Source: Ancylobacter sp. WKF20 (GTDB lineage: Bacteria; Pseudomonadota; Alphaproteobacteria; Rhizobiales; Xanthobacteraceae). From it: a stretch of 64,000 bases of DNA. The DNA lies in contig NZ_CP121679.1 of assembly GCF_029760895.1 (NCBI RefSeq), positions 3,702,001 through 3,766,000 on the forward strand, read 5' to 3'. The notes below the pieces were generated by a model. It was not told where the DNA came from, did not search any database, and saw only the letters and a program-made list of their open reading frames with translations. Both the position numbers and the translations under genes were made by a program. This document shows positions 35,782-42,809 of this stretch, piece by piece; the stretch's first letter is position 1, and each line of letters opens with the position of its first letter.

Positions 35782-37977
35782 ATGCCGCAGCTCGCCGAAG
35801 ACATGATGGAAAACGCGCTCGCCGAGCGCCCGACGCCGGTCAAGGCCTCCCCGCCCGCGCCGCTGTCGGAAGGGCCGGTGCTGCGGCCGGGCCGCAATGT
35901 CTGGCGCATCGAGCACGCCCCGCGCGCCGCAATCATCGCCGATGGCGCGAATTATTTCGGCGCGCTGCGCCGCGCGCTGATCGAGGCGCGCGAGACCATC
36001 CACATCGCCGGCTGGGATCTCGACAGCCGCATGAAGCTGGTCGGCCCGGAGGGCACCGCCGATGACGGCCTGCCGGAGACGCTCGCCGCCTTCCTCTCGG
36101 CGCTGGTGGCGCGCAACCCGCGCCTGCGCGTGCGGCTGCTGCTGTGGGACTATTCCGTGCTGTTCGCCTTCGAGCGCGAGCTGACGCCGATCTATTCCTT
36201 CCTGTGGTCCACCCCGCCGCAGATCGAGCTGTGCCTCGACGATTCGCTCCCGCTCGGCGCCTCGCACCACCAGAAGATCGTGGTGATCGACGACGCCATG
36301 GCGTTTTCCGGCGGGCTCGACCTCACCCGCCGGCGCTGGGACACCAGCGACCATGTGCCGGACGACCCGCGCCGGATCGACCCGACGGGCGCGGCCTACG
36401 CCCCGTTCCATGATGTGCAGATGGCGGTCGATGGCGCCGCCGCGTCCGCCCTCGGCCGGCTTTTTCGCGACCGCTGGAAGCGCGCGGCCTGCGAGCGCCT
36501 GCCCCCGCCCCGCCGGCGCGTCACCACTGACCGCTGGCCCGAGGGGCTGGCGCCGGATTTCCGCGACATCGGCATCGGCATTTCCCGCACCCTGCCCGCC
36601 TTCGAGGCGGAGCCGGAGGTGCGCGAGGTCGAGGCGCTGTTCTTCGACATGATCGACAGCGCCGAGCGCCAACTCTACCTCGAGAATCAGTTCTTCACCT
36701 GCGAGCGCTTCACCGAGCGGCTGATCGCGCGGCTGCGCGAGCGGCCCGCGCTCGAAGCCATCATCGTCGTGCCGCAGGGCTACCGCAGCTGGTTCGAGCA
36801 CCAGTCCATGGGCGCCGGCCGCGCCCGCGTGCTGCAGCGGCTCGATGCCTCCGGCGTCGCCGACCGCGTGCGCGTCGTCTTCCCGCAGGTGGAGGGCGAG
36901 GGCGAGGGTGACGCGGCGTCGGCCCCGATCATGGTGCATTCCAAGGTCACCATCGTCGACGACCGGCTGCTGCGCATCGGCTCGGCCAATCTGTGCAACC
37001 GCTCCATGGGCTTCGACAGCGAGTGCGACCTCGTGATCGACGCCGATGACGCGGATGAACGCGCGGCCGTGCTCGCCGTGCGCGACCGCATGCTCGGCGA
37101 GCATCTCGGCCTTTCCGCCGAGGAGGTCGGCGCCGCCATCGAGCGCGCCGGCTCGCTCACCGCCCTCATCGACAACGCCGCGCCCGCCAAGGGGCGCCGT
37201 CTCGTGCCGGTGCCGCGCGAGGGCGAGGCGGACATGCTGATCGGCATCGATTCCCTCGCCGATCCCGTCGAGCCGATCTATGAGGAGCGCCCGGAAGAGG
37301 CCGCCCGCAACCCGCGCAAGCGCTGGCTGGTGGCGCTCGGCGTCGCCGCGCTGGTGGTGGTGGGGCTGCTGATCGCCTGGGCCTATTCCCCGCTCTCCGA
37401 GCCCGAGCGCATCATCGCCGCGCTGGACAGCATCGCCCACCGGCCCTGGGCGCCGGCCTTCATGGTCGGTGTCTTCATCGTTGCCGGTTTCCTCATCTTC
37501 CCGGTCTCGGTGCTCATCGTGGCCACCGTCGCTTTGTTCGGCGGCTGGACCGGGGCGCTGATCGCCGGCATCGGCGCCATGGCGAGCGCGCTCGCCACCT
37601 ATGGCATCGGCCGCCGGCTGGGTTCCGGGCTGGTGCGCCGCTTTATCGGCCCGCGCATCAACCGCATCCGCCGCCGCCTCACCGAAAGCGGCGTGCTGGC
37701 GGTGGCGACGGTGCGCATGGTGCCGGTGGCGCCCTTCACCGTGGTCAACCTCGTCGCCGGCGCGGCGGGCGTGCGCTTTCTCGACTACACGGCGGGCACC
37801 GCGCTGGGGCTGCTTCCCGGCCTCGTCGTGCTCACCGCGCTCGGCCGGCAGATCGTCGATGTCATCAGCCAGCCCTCGCTGGGCAGCGTCGCCATGCTGG
37901 CCGGCTTCGTCGTGCTGTGGATCCTGGTCTCGCTCGGCCTGCAAATGCTGGTGGCGCGGATGCGGGGCCGCGCGTGA
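35782..37977 (+). CDS. Phospholipase D-like protein fused to a VTT (DedA-type) membrane domain
   Basis: A 731-residue fusion. Residues 30-480 form a phospholipase D-like module with two HKD motifs: His163-x-Lys165-x4-Asp170 (HHQKIVVID) and His386-x-Lys388-x4-Asp393 (HSKVTIVDD), the latter followed by GSANLCNRSMGFD. Residues 500-731 are a membrane part with VTT/SNARE-associated features (FPVSVLIVATVALFGGWTGAL and VRMVPVAPFTVVNLVAGAAGV, in part). PLD enzymes of this shape act as cardiolipin synthases or phospholipases; VTT proteins scramble lipids, so lipid remodelling at the inner membrane is likely. The ATG at 35782 suits the family. Its stop overlaps the next gene's GTG start. Confidence 0.9.
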   Translation: MPQLAEDMMENALAERPTPVKASPPAPLSEGPVLRPGRNVWRIEHAPRAAIIADGANYFGALRRALIEARETIHIAGWDLDSRMKLVGPEGTADDGLPETLAAFLSALVARNPRLRVRLLLWDYSVLFAFERELTPIYSFLWSTPPQIELCLDDSLPLGASHHQKIVVIDDAMAFSGGLDLTRRRWDTSDHVPDDPRRIDPTGAAYAPFHDVQMAVDGAAASALGRLFRDRWKRAACERLPPPRRRVTTDRWPEGLAPDFRDIGIGISRTLPAFEAEPEVREVEALFFDMIDSAERQLYLENQFFTCERFTERLIARLRERPALEAIIVVPQGYRSWFEHQSMGAGRARVLQRLDASGVADRVRVVFPQVEGEGEGDAASAPIMVHSKVTIVDDRLLRIGSANLCNRSMGFDSECDLVIDADDADERAAVLAVRDRMLGEHLGLSAEEVGAAIERAGSLTALIDNAAPAKGRRLVPVPREGEADMLIGIDSLADPVEPIYEERPEEAARNPRKRWLVALGVAALVVVGLLIAWAYSPLSEPERIIAALDSIAHRPWAPAFMVGVFIVAGFLIFPVSVLIVATVALFGGWTGALIAGIGAMASALATYGIGRRLGSGLVRRFIGPRINRIRRRLTESGVLAVATVRMVPVAPFTVVNLVAGAAGVRFLDYTAGTALGLLPGLVVLTALGRQIVDVISQPSLGSVAMLAGFVVLWILVSLGLQMLVARMRGRA

Positions 37978-38882
37978 ACGCCGTGCAGCCCCGTCCCTCG
38001 GCCGCGACGCTGAAGGTGATGAGCTGGAACATCCATGGCGGGGTCGGGCCGGATGGCGCTTTCGACCTCGACCGCATCGCCGCGCTGATCGCCCGCCACA
38101 AGCCGGATATACTTGCCCTTCAGGAGATCGACACGCGTGGGCGTGGCATTGAGTGCCTCGCCCCGCTGGAGGGGCTCGGCATCGGCCATTTCACCGAGGC
38201 GCGCACCATCGTCGCGCCGGACGGGCATTACGGCCACGCCCTGTTCTCGCGCTGGCCGACGCGGGCCGTCGAGCTGCACGACCTCTCCGTGCGCCGGCGC
38301 GAGCCGCGCATCGCGATCGAGGCGCAGGTGCTGACGCCTTCGGGCCCGCTGCATGTGGTCGCCGTCCATGTCGGGCTGGCGATCGGCGAGCGGCGCCGGC
38401 AGGTGATGACGCTCGCCGCCATGGCCAAGCGCCGCCGGCCGCTGCCGACGGTGATGATGGGGGATTTCAACGACTGGTTCTCCTTCGGGCTGGTGACCCG
38501 CACGCTGACCCGCGTGCTGCCCGAGCGCACCGAGCTGCGCAGCTTCCCCGCCCGCTGGCCGGTGATGCGGCTCGACCGTATCTATGGCAGCCATGAGGGC
38601 ATGATCGCGCGAGCCTGGACCGACCGCGAGGCGCGCTTCGCCTCCGACCACCTGCCCGTCATCGCCGAGATCCGCCTGCCGTCGGGCACGGCGGCGTGGG
38701 AACCCGCGGGCGAGGGGGACGTTGCCCCGGACTGGTGGCAGACCGGAGGCTCAGTCCATGGCGCCGCAACTGACTCCCGACAACCCGTCTCCCTCACCGA
38801 TCCCGCCGGGAGGCCCGCCCCTGCCGGGGCCGGCCCCGACGCCGGAACCGATCCGCGACCCGGTGCGCCCGCCGGTGCGTGA
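37974..38882 (+). CDS. Endonuclease/exonuclease/phosphatase (EEP) family protein
   Basis: A 302-residue protein whose first 235 residues form a metal-dependent EEP fold: VMSWNIHGGVGPDG (Asn), DILALQEIDTRG (catalytic Glu), HVGLAIGERRRQ, MGDFNDWFS (Asp and Asn) and ASDHLPVIAEI (Asp-His). Such proteins cleave phosphodiesters of lipids, nucleic acids or signalling molecules; next to a phospholipase D a lipid substrate is likely but not shown. The start is GTG at 37974, with GTGA shared with the previous stop, so the two are translationally coupled. The last 65 residues are not part of the fold and overlap the proline-rich gene in another frame. Confidence 0.88.
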   Translation: MNAVQPRPSAATLKVMSWNIHGGVGPDGAFDLDRIAALIARHKPDILALQEIDTRGRGIECLAPLEGLGIGHFTEARTIVAPDGHYGHALFSRWPTRAVELHDLSVRRREPRIAIEAQVLTPSGPLHVVAVHVGLAIGERRRQVMTLAAMAKRRRPLPTVMMGDFNDWFSFGLVTRTLTRVLPERTELRSFPARWPVMRLDRIYGSHEGMIARAWTDREARFASDHLPVIAEIRLPSGTAAWEPAGEGDVAPDWWQTGGSVHGAATDSRQPVSLTDPAGRPAPAGAGPDAGTDPRPGAPAGA

Positions 38883-39003
38883 TCCGGAGGTGCCCGCCAT
38901 TCGCGACCCCCGGCCGCCCGTCATCAGCGACCCGCCGCCCGCGCCGCCCGTTCCAGGCGAGCGCCCGACCCCCGGTCCCGACCAGCAGCCGACGCAGATG
39001 TGA
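38758..39003 (+). CDS. Proline-rich small protein
   Basis: An 81-residue protein, about one third Pro, starting MAPQLTPDNPSPSPIPP and followed by RDPxxPxxRDPxxP-type repeats (IRDPVRPPVRDP and VPAIRDPRPPVISDPPP in part). No signal peptide, no fold. Its first 125 bases lie in the 3' end of the EEP gene in a different frame. Such short proline-rich proteins are common in Hyphomicrobiales near stress genes; function unknown. The regular repeat argues for a real protein, but the overlap makes it less certain than its neighbours. Confidence 0.5.
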   Translation: MAPQLTPDNPSPSPIPPGGPPLPGPAPTPEPIRDPVRPPVRDPEVPAIRDPRPPVISDPPPAPPVPGERPTPGPDQQPTQM

Positions 39004-39175
39004 AGGGGGCGGTGAGCCGCGTGCGGCGGGGGTGAATGAGACGCGCTTGCCTGCACACATTCGTCCACCTCCTCGTACACATCGTCCACCTGACTGCACT
39101 GACTGGTCATCCGGTTCGATGTGTGCAGCCTGTCGCGGTGTTCCGATCCTGCGGATATTACGGTTAATAAATCCG

Positions 39176-39200
39176 GGAACGGCCCGTCTCCTCGTGTGTT
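39176..39200 (+). promoter_or_regulatory. EcfG-type promoter candidate for the YciE-like ferritin gene
   Basis: GGAAC at 39176-39180, a 16-base spacer, and TGTT at 39197-39200, 81 bases ahead of the start. The region between is the most AT-rich non-coding DNA around. Ferritin-like YciE/DUF892 genes are recurrent members of EcfG-controlled stress regulons. Confidence 0.6.
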
Positions 39201-39281
39201 GTTCTGCCAGAAGCTGCCGGTGCGAGCTCCTAATACCGCGCGCGATGGCGGTAGAACCAAGCCATTCAGGAGGAAAATACA

Positions 39282-39788
39282 ATGGGTCTGTTTTCCAAGG
39301 ACATCCAGACGATGGACGATCTGTTCGTCCATCAGCTTCAGGATATTTACTACGCCGAGAACAAGATCGTGAAGGCTTTGCCGAAGATGATCGACAAGGC
39401 AACCGATCCGCAGCTCAAGGCAGATTTCACGGGCCATCTCACCGAGACCAAGAATCACATCGTGCGCCTGGAAGAAGTTTTCCGGCTTCACGGCGTAGAA
39501 GTGAAATCCGTTACTTGTCCGGCGATCGACGGGATCATCGACGAGGCCGAGGAGGTCGCCGGCGAGGTGGCCGATAAGCAGGTGCTCGACGCCGCCCTGA
39601 TCGCCGCCGCGCAGGCGGTCGAGCATTACGAGATGACCCGCTACGGCACGCTGGCCGCCTGGGCCAAGCAGCTGGGCCGGCCTGACTGCGCGAGCATCCT
39701 CGAAAAGACCCTTGCCGAGGAAAAGAACGCCGATTCCAAGCTGACCCAGCTTGCGGAATCCAAGGTCAATCTGCGCGCTGCCGAGTAA
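39282..39788 (+). CDS. Ferritin-like YciE/DUF892 family protein
   Basis: A 168-residue cytoplasmic four-helix protein of the DUF892/YciE family. It has MDDLFVHQLQDIYYAENKIVKALPKM near residue 11 with the first metal-binding Glu pair, HLTETKNHIVRLEEVF near residue 52, AAAQAVEHYEMTRYGTLAAWA and LEKTLAEEKNADSKLTQLAE, giving the full Glu/His set of a ferritin-like di-iron site. The family is induced under general stress in alphaproteobacteria and enterobacteria, but its reaction is not known. AGGAGG lies nine bases upstream of the ATG at 39282. A candidate EcfG promoter precedes it, a hairpin follows (39810-39832). Confidence 0.93.
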   Translation: MGLFSKDIQTMDDLFVHQLQDIYYAENKIVKALPKMIDKATDPQLKADFTGHLTETKNHIVRLEEVFRLHGVEVKSVTCPAIDGIIDEAEEVAGEVADKQVLDAALIAAAQAVEHYEMTRYGTLAAWAKQLGRPDCASILEKTLAEEKNADSKLTQLAESKVNLRAAE

Positions 39789-39809
39789 GGCAGGTGGCAG
39801 ATGACGGTG

Positions 39810-39832
39810 GCGGGAGGGCTTGTCCCTCCCGC
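39810..39832 (+). terminator. Hairpin downstream of the YciE-like gene
   Basis: GCGGGAGGG at 39810-39818 pairs exactly with CCCTCCCGC at 39824-39832 around five bases. No U-tract follows, so it may attenuate rather than fully end transcription into the DUF3008 gene. Confidence 0.55.
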
Positions 39833-39877
39833 TACAGCCGCGTTCGGTTTCCCGAACAATCATGGAAGGAGGCTGTC

Positions 39878-40072
39878 ATGCCCGCAAAATCCAAGGCCCA
39901 GCAGAAAGCGGCCGGCGCCGCCCTCGCCGCGAAGCGCGGTGACATGCCGGCGCGTGCGCTCAAGGGTGCCTCGAAGTCGATGGAGCAGTCGATGAGCGAG
40001 CGCCAGCTTGAGGAACTCGCCGCCACGCCCCGCACGGGCAAGCCCGACCATGTCGATGACCGCAAATCCTGA
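39878..40072 (+). CDS. DUF3008 family small protein
   Basis: A 64-residue highly basic protein beginning MPAKSKAQQKAAGAALAAKRG and including ALKGASKSMEQSMSERQLEELA, the DUF3008 pattern. It is short, Lys/Ala-rich and probably unfolded in part; relatives are common in Hyphomicrobiales and often lie near stress genes. Function unknown. The start at 39878 has GGAGG about eight bases upstream. It sits between the YciE-like gene and the SDR gene, which begins 34 bases after its stop, so it may be transcribed with either. Confidence 0.82.
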   Translation: MPAKSKAQQKAAGAALAAKRGDMPARALKGASKSMEQSMSERQLEELAATPRTGKPDHVDDRKS

Positions 40073-40106
40073 GGTCATGCCGCCCGACGATCCGAGGAGA
40101 TCCGCG

Positions 40107-40967
40107 ATGACCGCCCATTACCCGAAGCCGCCTTTTGCCGAACAGCCCCAGCCCATGCCCGGCATGACCGCCAGCATGCAGCCCCGCCCGGACCATGGCG
40201 AGGAGAGCTATAAGGGCTCCGGTCGGCTCCAGGGCAAGCGCGCGCTCATCACCGGCGGCGACAGCGGCATTGGCCGCGCCGTCGCCATCGCCTATGCCCG
40301 CGAAGGCGCGGATCTCGTCATCTCCTACCTCAATGAGGGCGACGACGCGGCGGAGACCCAGCGTCTGGTCGAGGAGGCCGGCCGCCGCGCTATCCTCGTG
40401 CCCGGGGATATCCAGCACGCCGACCACTGCCGCGAACTGGTGGAAACCGCGCAGCGCGAGCTCGGCGGCATCGACATCCTCGTCAACAATGCCGCCCATC
40501 AGGCAAGTTTCGAGACGATCGAGGATATTTCCGACGAGGAGTGGGAGCTGACCTTCCGCGTCAACGTCCACGCCATGTTCTACATCTGCAAGGCGGCAGC
40601 GCCGCACATGGAAGAGGGCGGCTCGATCATCAACACCGCCTCGATCAATTCCGACAAGCCGAGCCCGAACCTGCTGGCCTATGCCACCACCAAGGGCGCG
40701 ATACAGAACTTCACCGCCGGCCTCGCCCAGATGCTGGCGGCGCGCAATATTCGCGTGAACGCGGTGGCGCCGGGGCCGATCTGGACCCCGCTGATCCCCT
40801 CGACCATGCCGCCGGAAAAGGTGAAGCATTTTGGCGAGCAAGTGCCGATGAAGCGGCCGGGCCAGCCGGCCGAACTCGCCACCGCCTATGTGATGCTGGC
40901 CGATCCGCTCTCCAGCTATGTGTCGGGCGCCACCATCGCGGTGACCGGCGGCGCGCCGATGATCTGA
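40107..40967 (+). CDS. SDR family oxidoreductase (YghA-like)
   Basis: A 286-residue NAD(P)-dependent short-chain dehydrogenase with a roughly 40-residue N-terminal extension (KPPFAEQPQPMPGMTASMQP), as in the E. coli YghA group. The cofactor motif is RALITGGDSGIGRAVAIAYAREGA near residue 45, followed by DILVNNAAHQ and the catalytic LAYATTKGAIQNF with the Tyr-x3-Lys pair. The C terminus is VSGATIAVTGGAPMI. Members respond to general or osmotic stress, and the substrate is unknown. Start 40107 (MTAHYPKPP) has GAGGAG upstream. It follows the DUF3008 gene in the stress-type cluster. Confidence 0.9.
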   Translation: MTAHYPKPPFAEQPQPMPGMTASMQPRPDHGEESYKGSGRLQGKRALITGGDSGIGRAVAIAYAREGADLVISYLNEGDDAAETQRLVEEAGRRAILVPGDIQHADHCRELVETAQRELGGIDILVNNAAHQASFETIEDISDEEWELTFRVNVHAMFYICKAAAPHMEEGGSIINTASINSDKPSPNLLAYATTKGAIQNFTAGLAQMLAARNIRVNAVAPGPIWTPLIPSTMPPEKVKHFGEQVPMKRPGQPAELATAYVMLADPLSSYVSGATIAVTGGAPMI

Positions 40968-40985
40968 CGCGGGCGATGATGGGCG

Positions 40986-41010
40986 GGAACGCGCGCCGCG
41001 CGCGGGCGTT
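40986..41010 (+). promoter_or_regulatory. EcfG-type promoter candidate for the iron-permease-like gene
   Basis: GGAAC at 40986-40990, a 16-base GC-only spacer, and CGTT at 41007-41010, an exact match to the GGAAC-N16-CGTT consensus, 16 to 40 bases ahead of the possible starts. Caution: the boxes also form the arms of an inverted repeat (GGGAACGC ... GCGTTCCC, 40985-41012), so the same bases may instead be a terminator for the SDR gene. Confidence 0.5.
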
Positions 41011-41049
41011 CCCCTCGGTCCCGTCATGTGGACGGCCGAGTGGATGTCA

Positions 41050-41487
41050 ATGAGCCCCCGCAGCACGTCCGGCGCCCCGCGCCGCTCCTTCTTCACCCGT
41101 TTCTCGCAATGGATCTCGCTTCAGACCGGCAAGCCCGTGGTTTTCGCGGGCGCGCTCGGTCTGATCGTGCTGTGGGGCGCCAGCGGGCCGCTCTTCGGCT
41201 TCGGCGATACCTGGCAGCTGGTGATCAACACCTCGACCACCATCATCACCTTCCTGATGGTGTTCGTCATTCAGAACAGCCAGAACCGCGACACCGCCGC
41301 GCTGCACATCAAGATCGACGAGCTGATCGCCAAGAACGACCGCGCGCGGCGTATCCTGCTCGATCTCGAGGAGCTGGATGACACCGCTCTCGAGCGGATC
41401 CGCCGGGAATATGAGGAACTCGCCCGCCGCGAGCGGGAGAGCGGCGCCACCGCCGACGGCAAACCGGCGGTTCCGCCCGGCGACTGA
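41050..41487 (+). CDS. Low affinity iron permease family protein
   Basis: A 145-residue membrane protein of the low-affinity iron permease (Fet4-like) family. Two hydrophobic helices (VVFAGALGLIVLWGASGPLF near residue 30 and VINTSTTIITFLMVFVIQNSQNRDTAA near residue 60) are followed by ALHIKIDELIAKN and a charged coiled-coil C terminus. The Thr-Ser-Thr-Thr-Ile-Ile-Thr-Phe and Ile-Gln-Asn-Ser-Gln-Asn motifs are diagnostic. Bacterial members are short and frequently fall in EcfG stress regulons; iron transport is not demonstrated. The start could also be ATG 41026 or 41044; 41050 (MSPRST) has a weak GAGTGG upstream. Confidence 0.86.
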   Translation: MSPRSTSGAPRRSFFTRFSQWISLQTGKPVVFAGALGLIVLWGASGPLFGFGDTWQLVINTSTTIITFLMVFVIQNSQNRDTAALHIKIDELIAKNDRARRILLDLEELDDTALERIRREYEELARRERESGATADGKPAVPPGD

Positions 41488-41500
41488 GCGGCGCGGTTGC

Positions 41501-41535
41501 GACGGGCGCCGCGCCCGGAAAGGGCGGCGCCCGTC
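41501..41535. terminator. Bidirectional hairpin between convergent genes
   Basis: GACGGGCGCC at 41501-41510 pairs with GGCGCCCGTC at 41526-41535, with an inner GCCC/GGGC stem. It lies between the stops of the iron-permease-like and ROK genes. No clear U-tract on either strand. Confidence 0.5.
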
Positions 41536-41541
41536 ACCGGA

Positions 41542-42675
41542 TCAGTCCTTCGCCTTTTCTTTGGTTTTACTCCGCTTGGCAGCGGCTTTTTCTTCCGCAT
41601 TCGGCCGGTTGCGATTGGTGAAGCGGGCATTGCCCAGCCCGGTGCCGATGGTCAGCACGCCCCAATGGGCGACGTCCTGCATGAAAGGTACGACGCTAAG
41701 TCCCTGAACAACCGCATCATTATGCATCACGATGGTGGTCTCGCGACCGCCGATCTGCGGGATCGCCTCCCACAGCGCCGCCGGCAGGTTGAAGCGCGAG
41801 CTCTCCCAATTCCCCGGCAAATTCTGCGCTCCCGCCGCGATAGAGCCATCGGATTCAATCAAGCCGGGGCAGCCAATGCCAATGAAGGGGGCGAGCGATA
41901 GTCCCTCCTTCTCCGCTTCAGCGACCATATCCTTGAGCATGTCGACCAGCCGCTCCACCGCGTGCTCGCGCTTGGGATCCTCGTCGCCATGCCGCCAGAT
42001 CTGGCTGGTGCGGACCTTCGCCTTCGACAAATCTTCAGCTTTATCAAGGCTCAAGCGCACAATGCCGGCGCGGATGTTGGTGCCGCCAATATCGACGGCA
42101 AGGATCTCGCCGAAGCTGGCGAACATCCAGCTCGGCGCCAGATGAACCGCGCCGATCAGCCCGGCCTCGTCCGGGTGATGGGGAATCGGGCGCAGTTCGA
42201 TGGGCACATCCTGCGCGCGGGCGATGAGTTCGGCGCGGGCAATGGCGATTTCCGCGAACCGCCCCGCCTTCAACCCGCCACCGACGGCGATCCGCTCGGT
42301 CCCGCGCCACTCCTTGGTCCGCAGCAGCCGGCGCACGACGGTAGAGAGCTCCTGCGCGTATTCCTCGATCGCGCTCAGCACGATGGCCTGCTCGACCGGG
42401 TTACCCTCGCGCAGGAAATCATCGATCTGCCGCTTGGAGATAGCCGAGGTTGGTTCCTCGCCGAGCGGATTTTCGCCCCCCGCCACCTCGCGCCAGCGGT
42501 CGAGAAACTCGAAAAATGCCGCCCGCCGCGCCCGGTCACCGAGGAAGCCGTCCTCCTCGCGAAGCTGGCTGTTGCTGGCGTCGATCGTTACCGCGCTGAG
42601 GGTTGGCGAACCATGCGACACGGCGGGTGGGGCGGGTTTGGCGGGAACGGCGGCGGCACGGGATTTTTCAGCCAT
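41542..42675 (-). CDS. ROK family kinase-like protein with circularly permuted domain order
   Basis: A 377-residue cytoplasmic protein made of ROK (sugar kinase) parts in an unusual order. In a normal ROK kinase the Asp-x-Gly-Gly-Thr loop comes first and the Gly-Gly-Gly and DEAGLIGA motifs last. Here IAVGGGLKAG (131-138) and DEAGLIGA (169-176), normally C-terminal, precede LAVDIGGTNIRAGIV (192-206). GIGCPGLI (266-273), the catalytic Asp in HNDA (318-321) and GTGLGN (344-349) follow, and the protein ends soon after in a Lys/Glu tail. The zinc-binding His/Cys cluster of ROK proteins is absent. All the ATP and sugar motifs are kept, so it may still be an active kinase, substrate unknown. Start 42675 is divergent from the sigma factor gene. 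Confidence 0.82.
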   Translation of the reverse strand: MAEKSRAAAVPAKPAPPAVSHGSPTLSAVTIDASNSQLREEDGFLGDRARRAAFFEFLDRWREVAGGENPLGEEPTSAISKRQIDDFLREGNPVEQAIVLSAIEEYAQELSTVVRRLLRTKEWRGTERIAVGGGLKAGRFAEIAIARAELIARAQDVPIELRPIPHHPDEAGLIGAVHLAPSWMFASFGEILAVDIGGTNIRAGIVRLSLDKAEDLSKAKVRTSQIWRHGDEDPKREHAVERLVDMLKDMVAEAEKEGLSLAPFIGIGCPGLIESDGSIAAGAQNLPGNWESSRFNLPAALWEAIPQIGGRETTIVMHNDAVVQGLSVVPFMQDVAHWGVLTIGTGLGNARFTNRNRPNAEEKAAAKRSKTKEKAKD

Positions 42676-42775
42676 GATGGTTCGTCACACTCCGCCCGAA
42701 TTGATGCTGCGGGAGAACGGATGGAACGGCCCGGCGTTCCCTGTTCGCCGGTCGCGAAAAATTCGTGCGAGGGTG

Positions 42776-42803
42776 GGAATAATCTGCGGCAGGGCTCCGT
42801 ATA
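42776..42803 (+). promoter_or_regulatory. ECF-type promoter candidate, possible autoregulation
   Basis: GGAAT at 42776-42780 and CGTATA at 42798-42803, separated by 17 bases, resemble -35 and -10 elements of promoters read by ECF sigma factors, which often drive their own genes. The -10 is only six bases ahead of the ATG at 42810, so if used the message would be almost leaderless or start at the second ATG (42828). Confidence 0.42.
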
Positions 42804-42809
42804 CCCCAC

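Noticed and set aside
34396..37944. Open frame of about 1180 codons on the minus strand across the M20 gene and antisense to the phospholipase D gene
   Set aside because: Only its last third (to 35583) encodes an M20 enzyme. The remainder is a stop-free antisense frame caused by high GC at third positions, with His/Asp/Arg-rich composition and no motifs.
42723..42740. GGAACG ... CGTTCC near the sigma gene, considered as an EcfG promoter
   Set aside because: The two boxes are six bases apart rather than 16-17, so it is a short inverted repeat, perhaps an operator, but not that promoter type.
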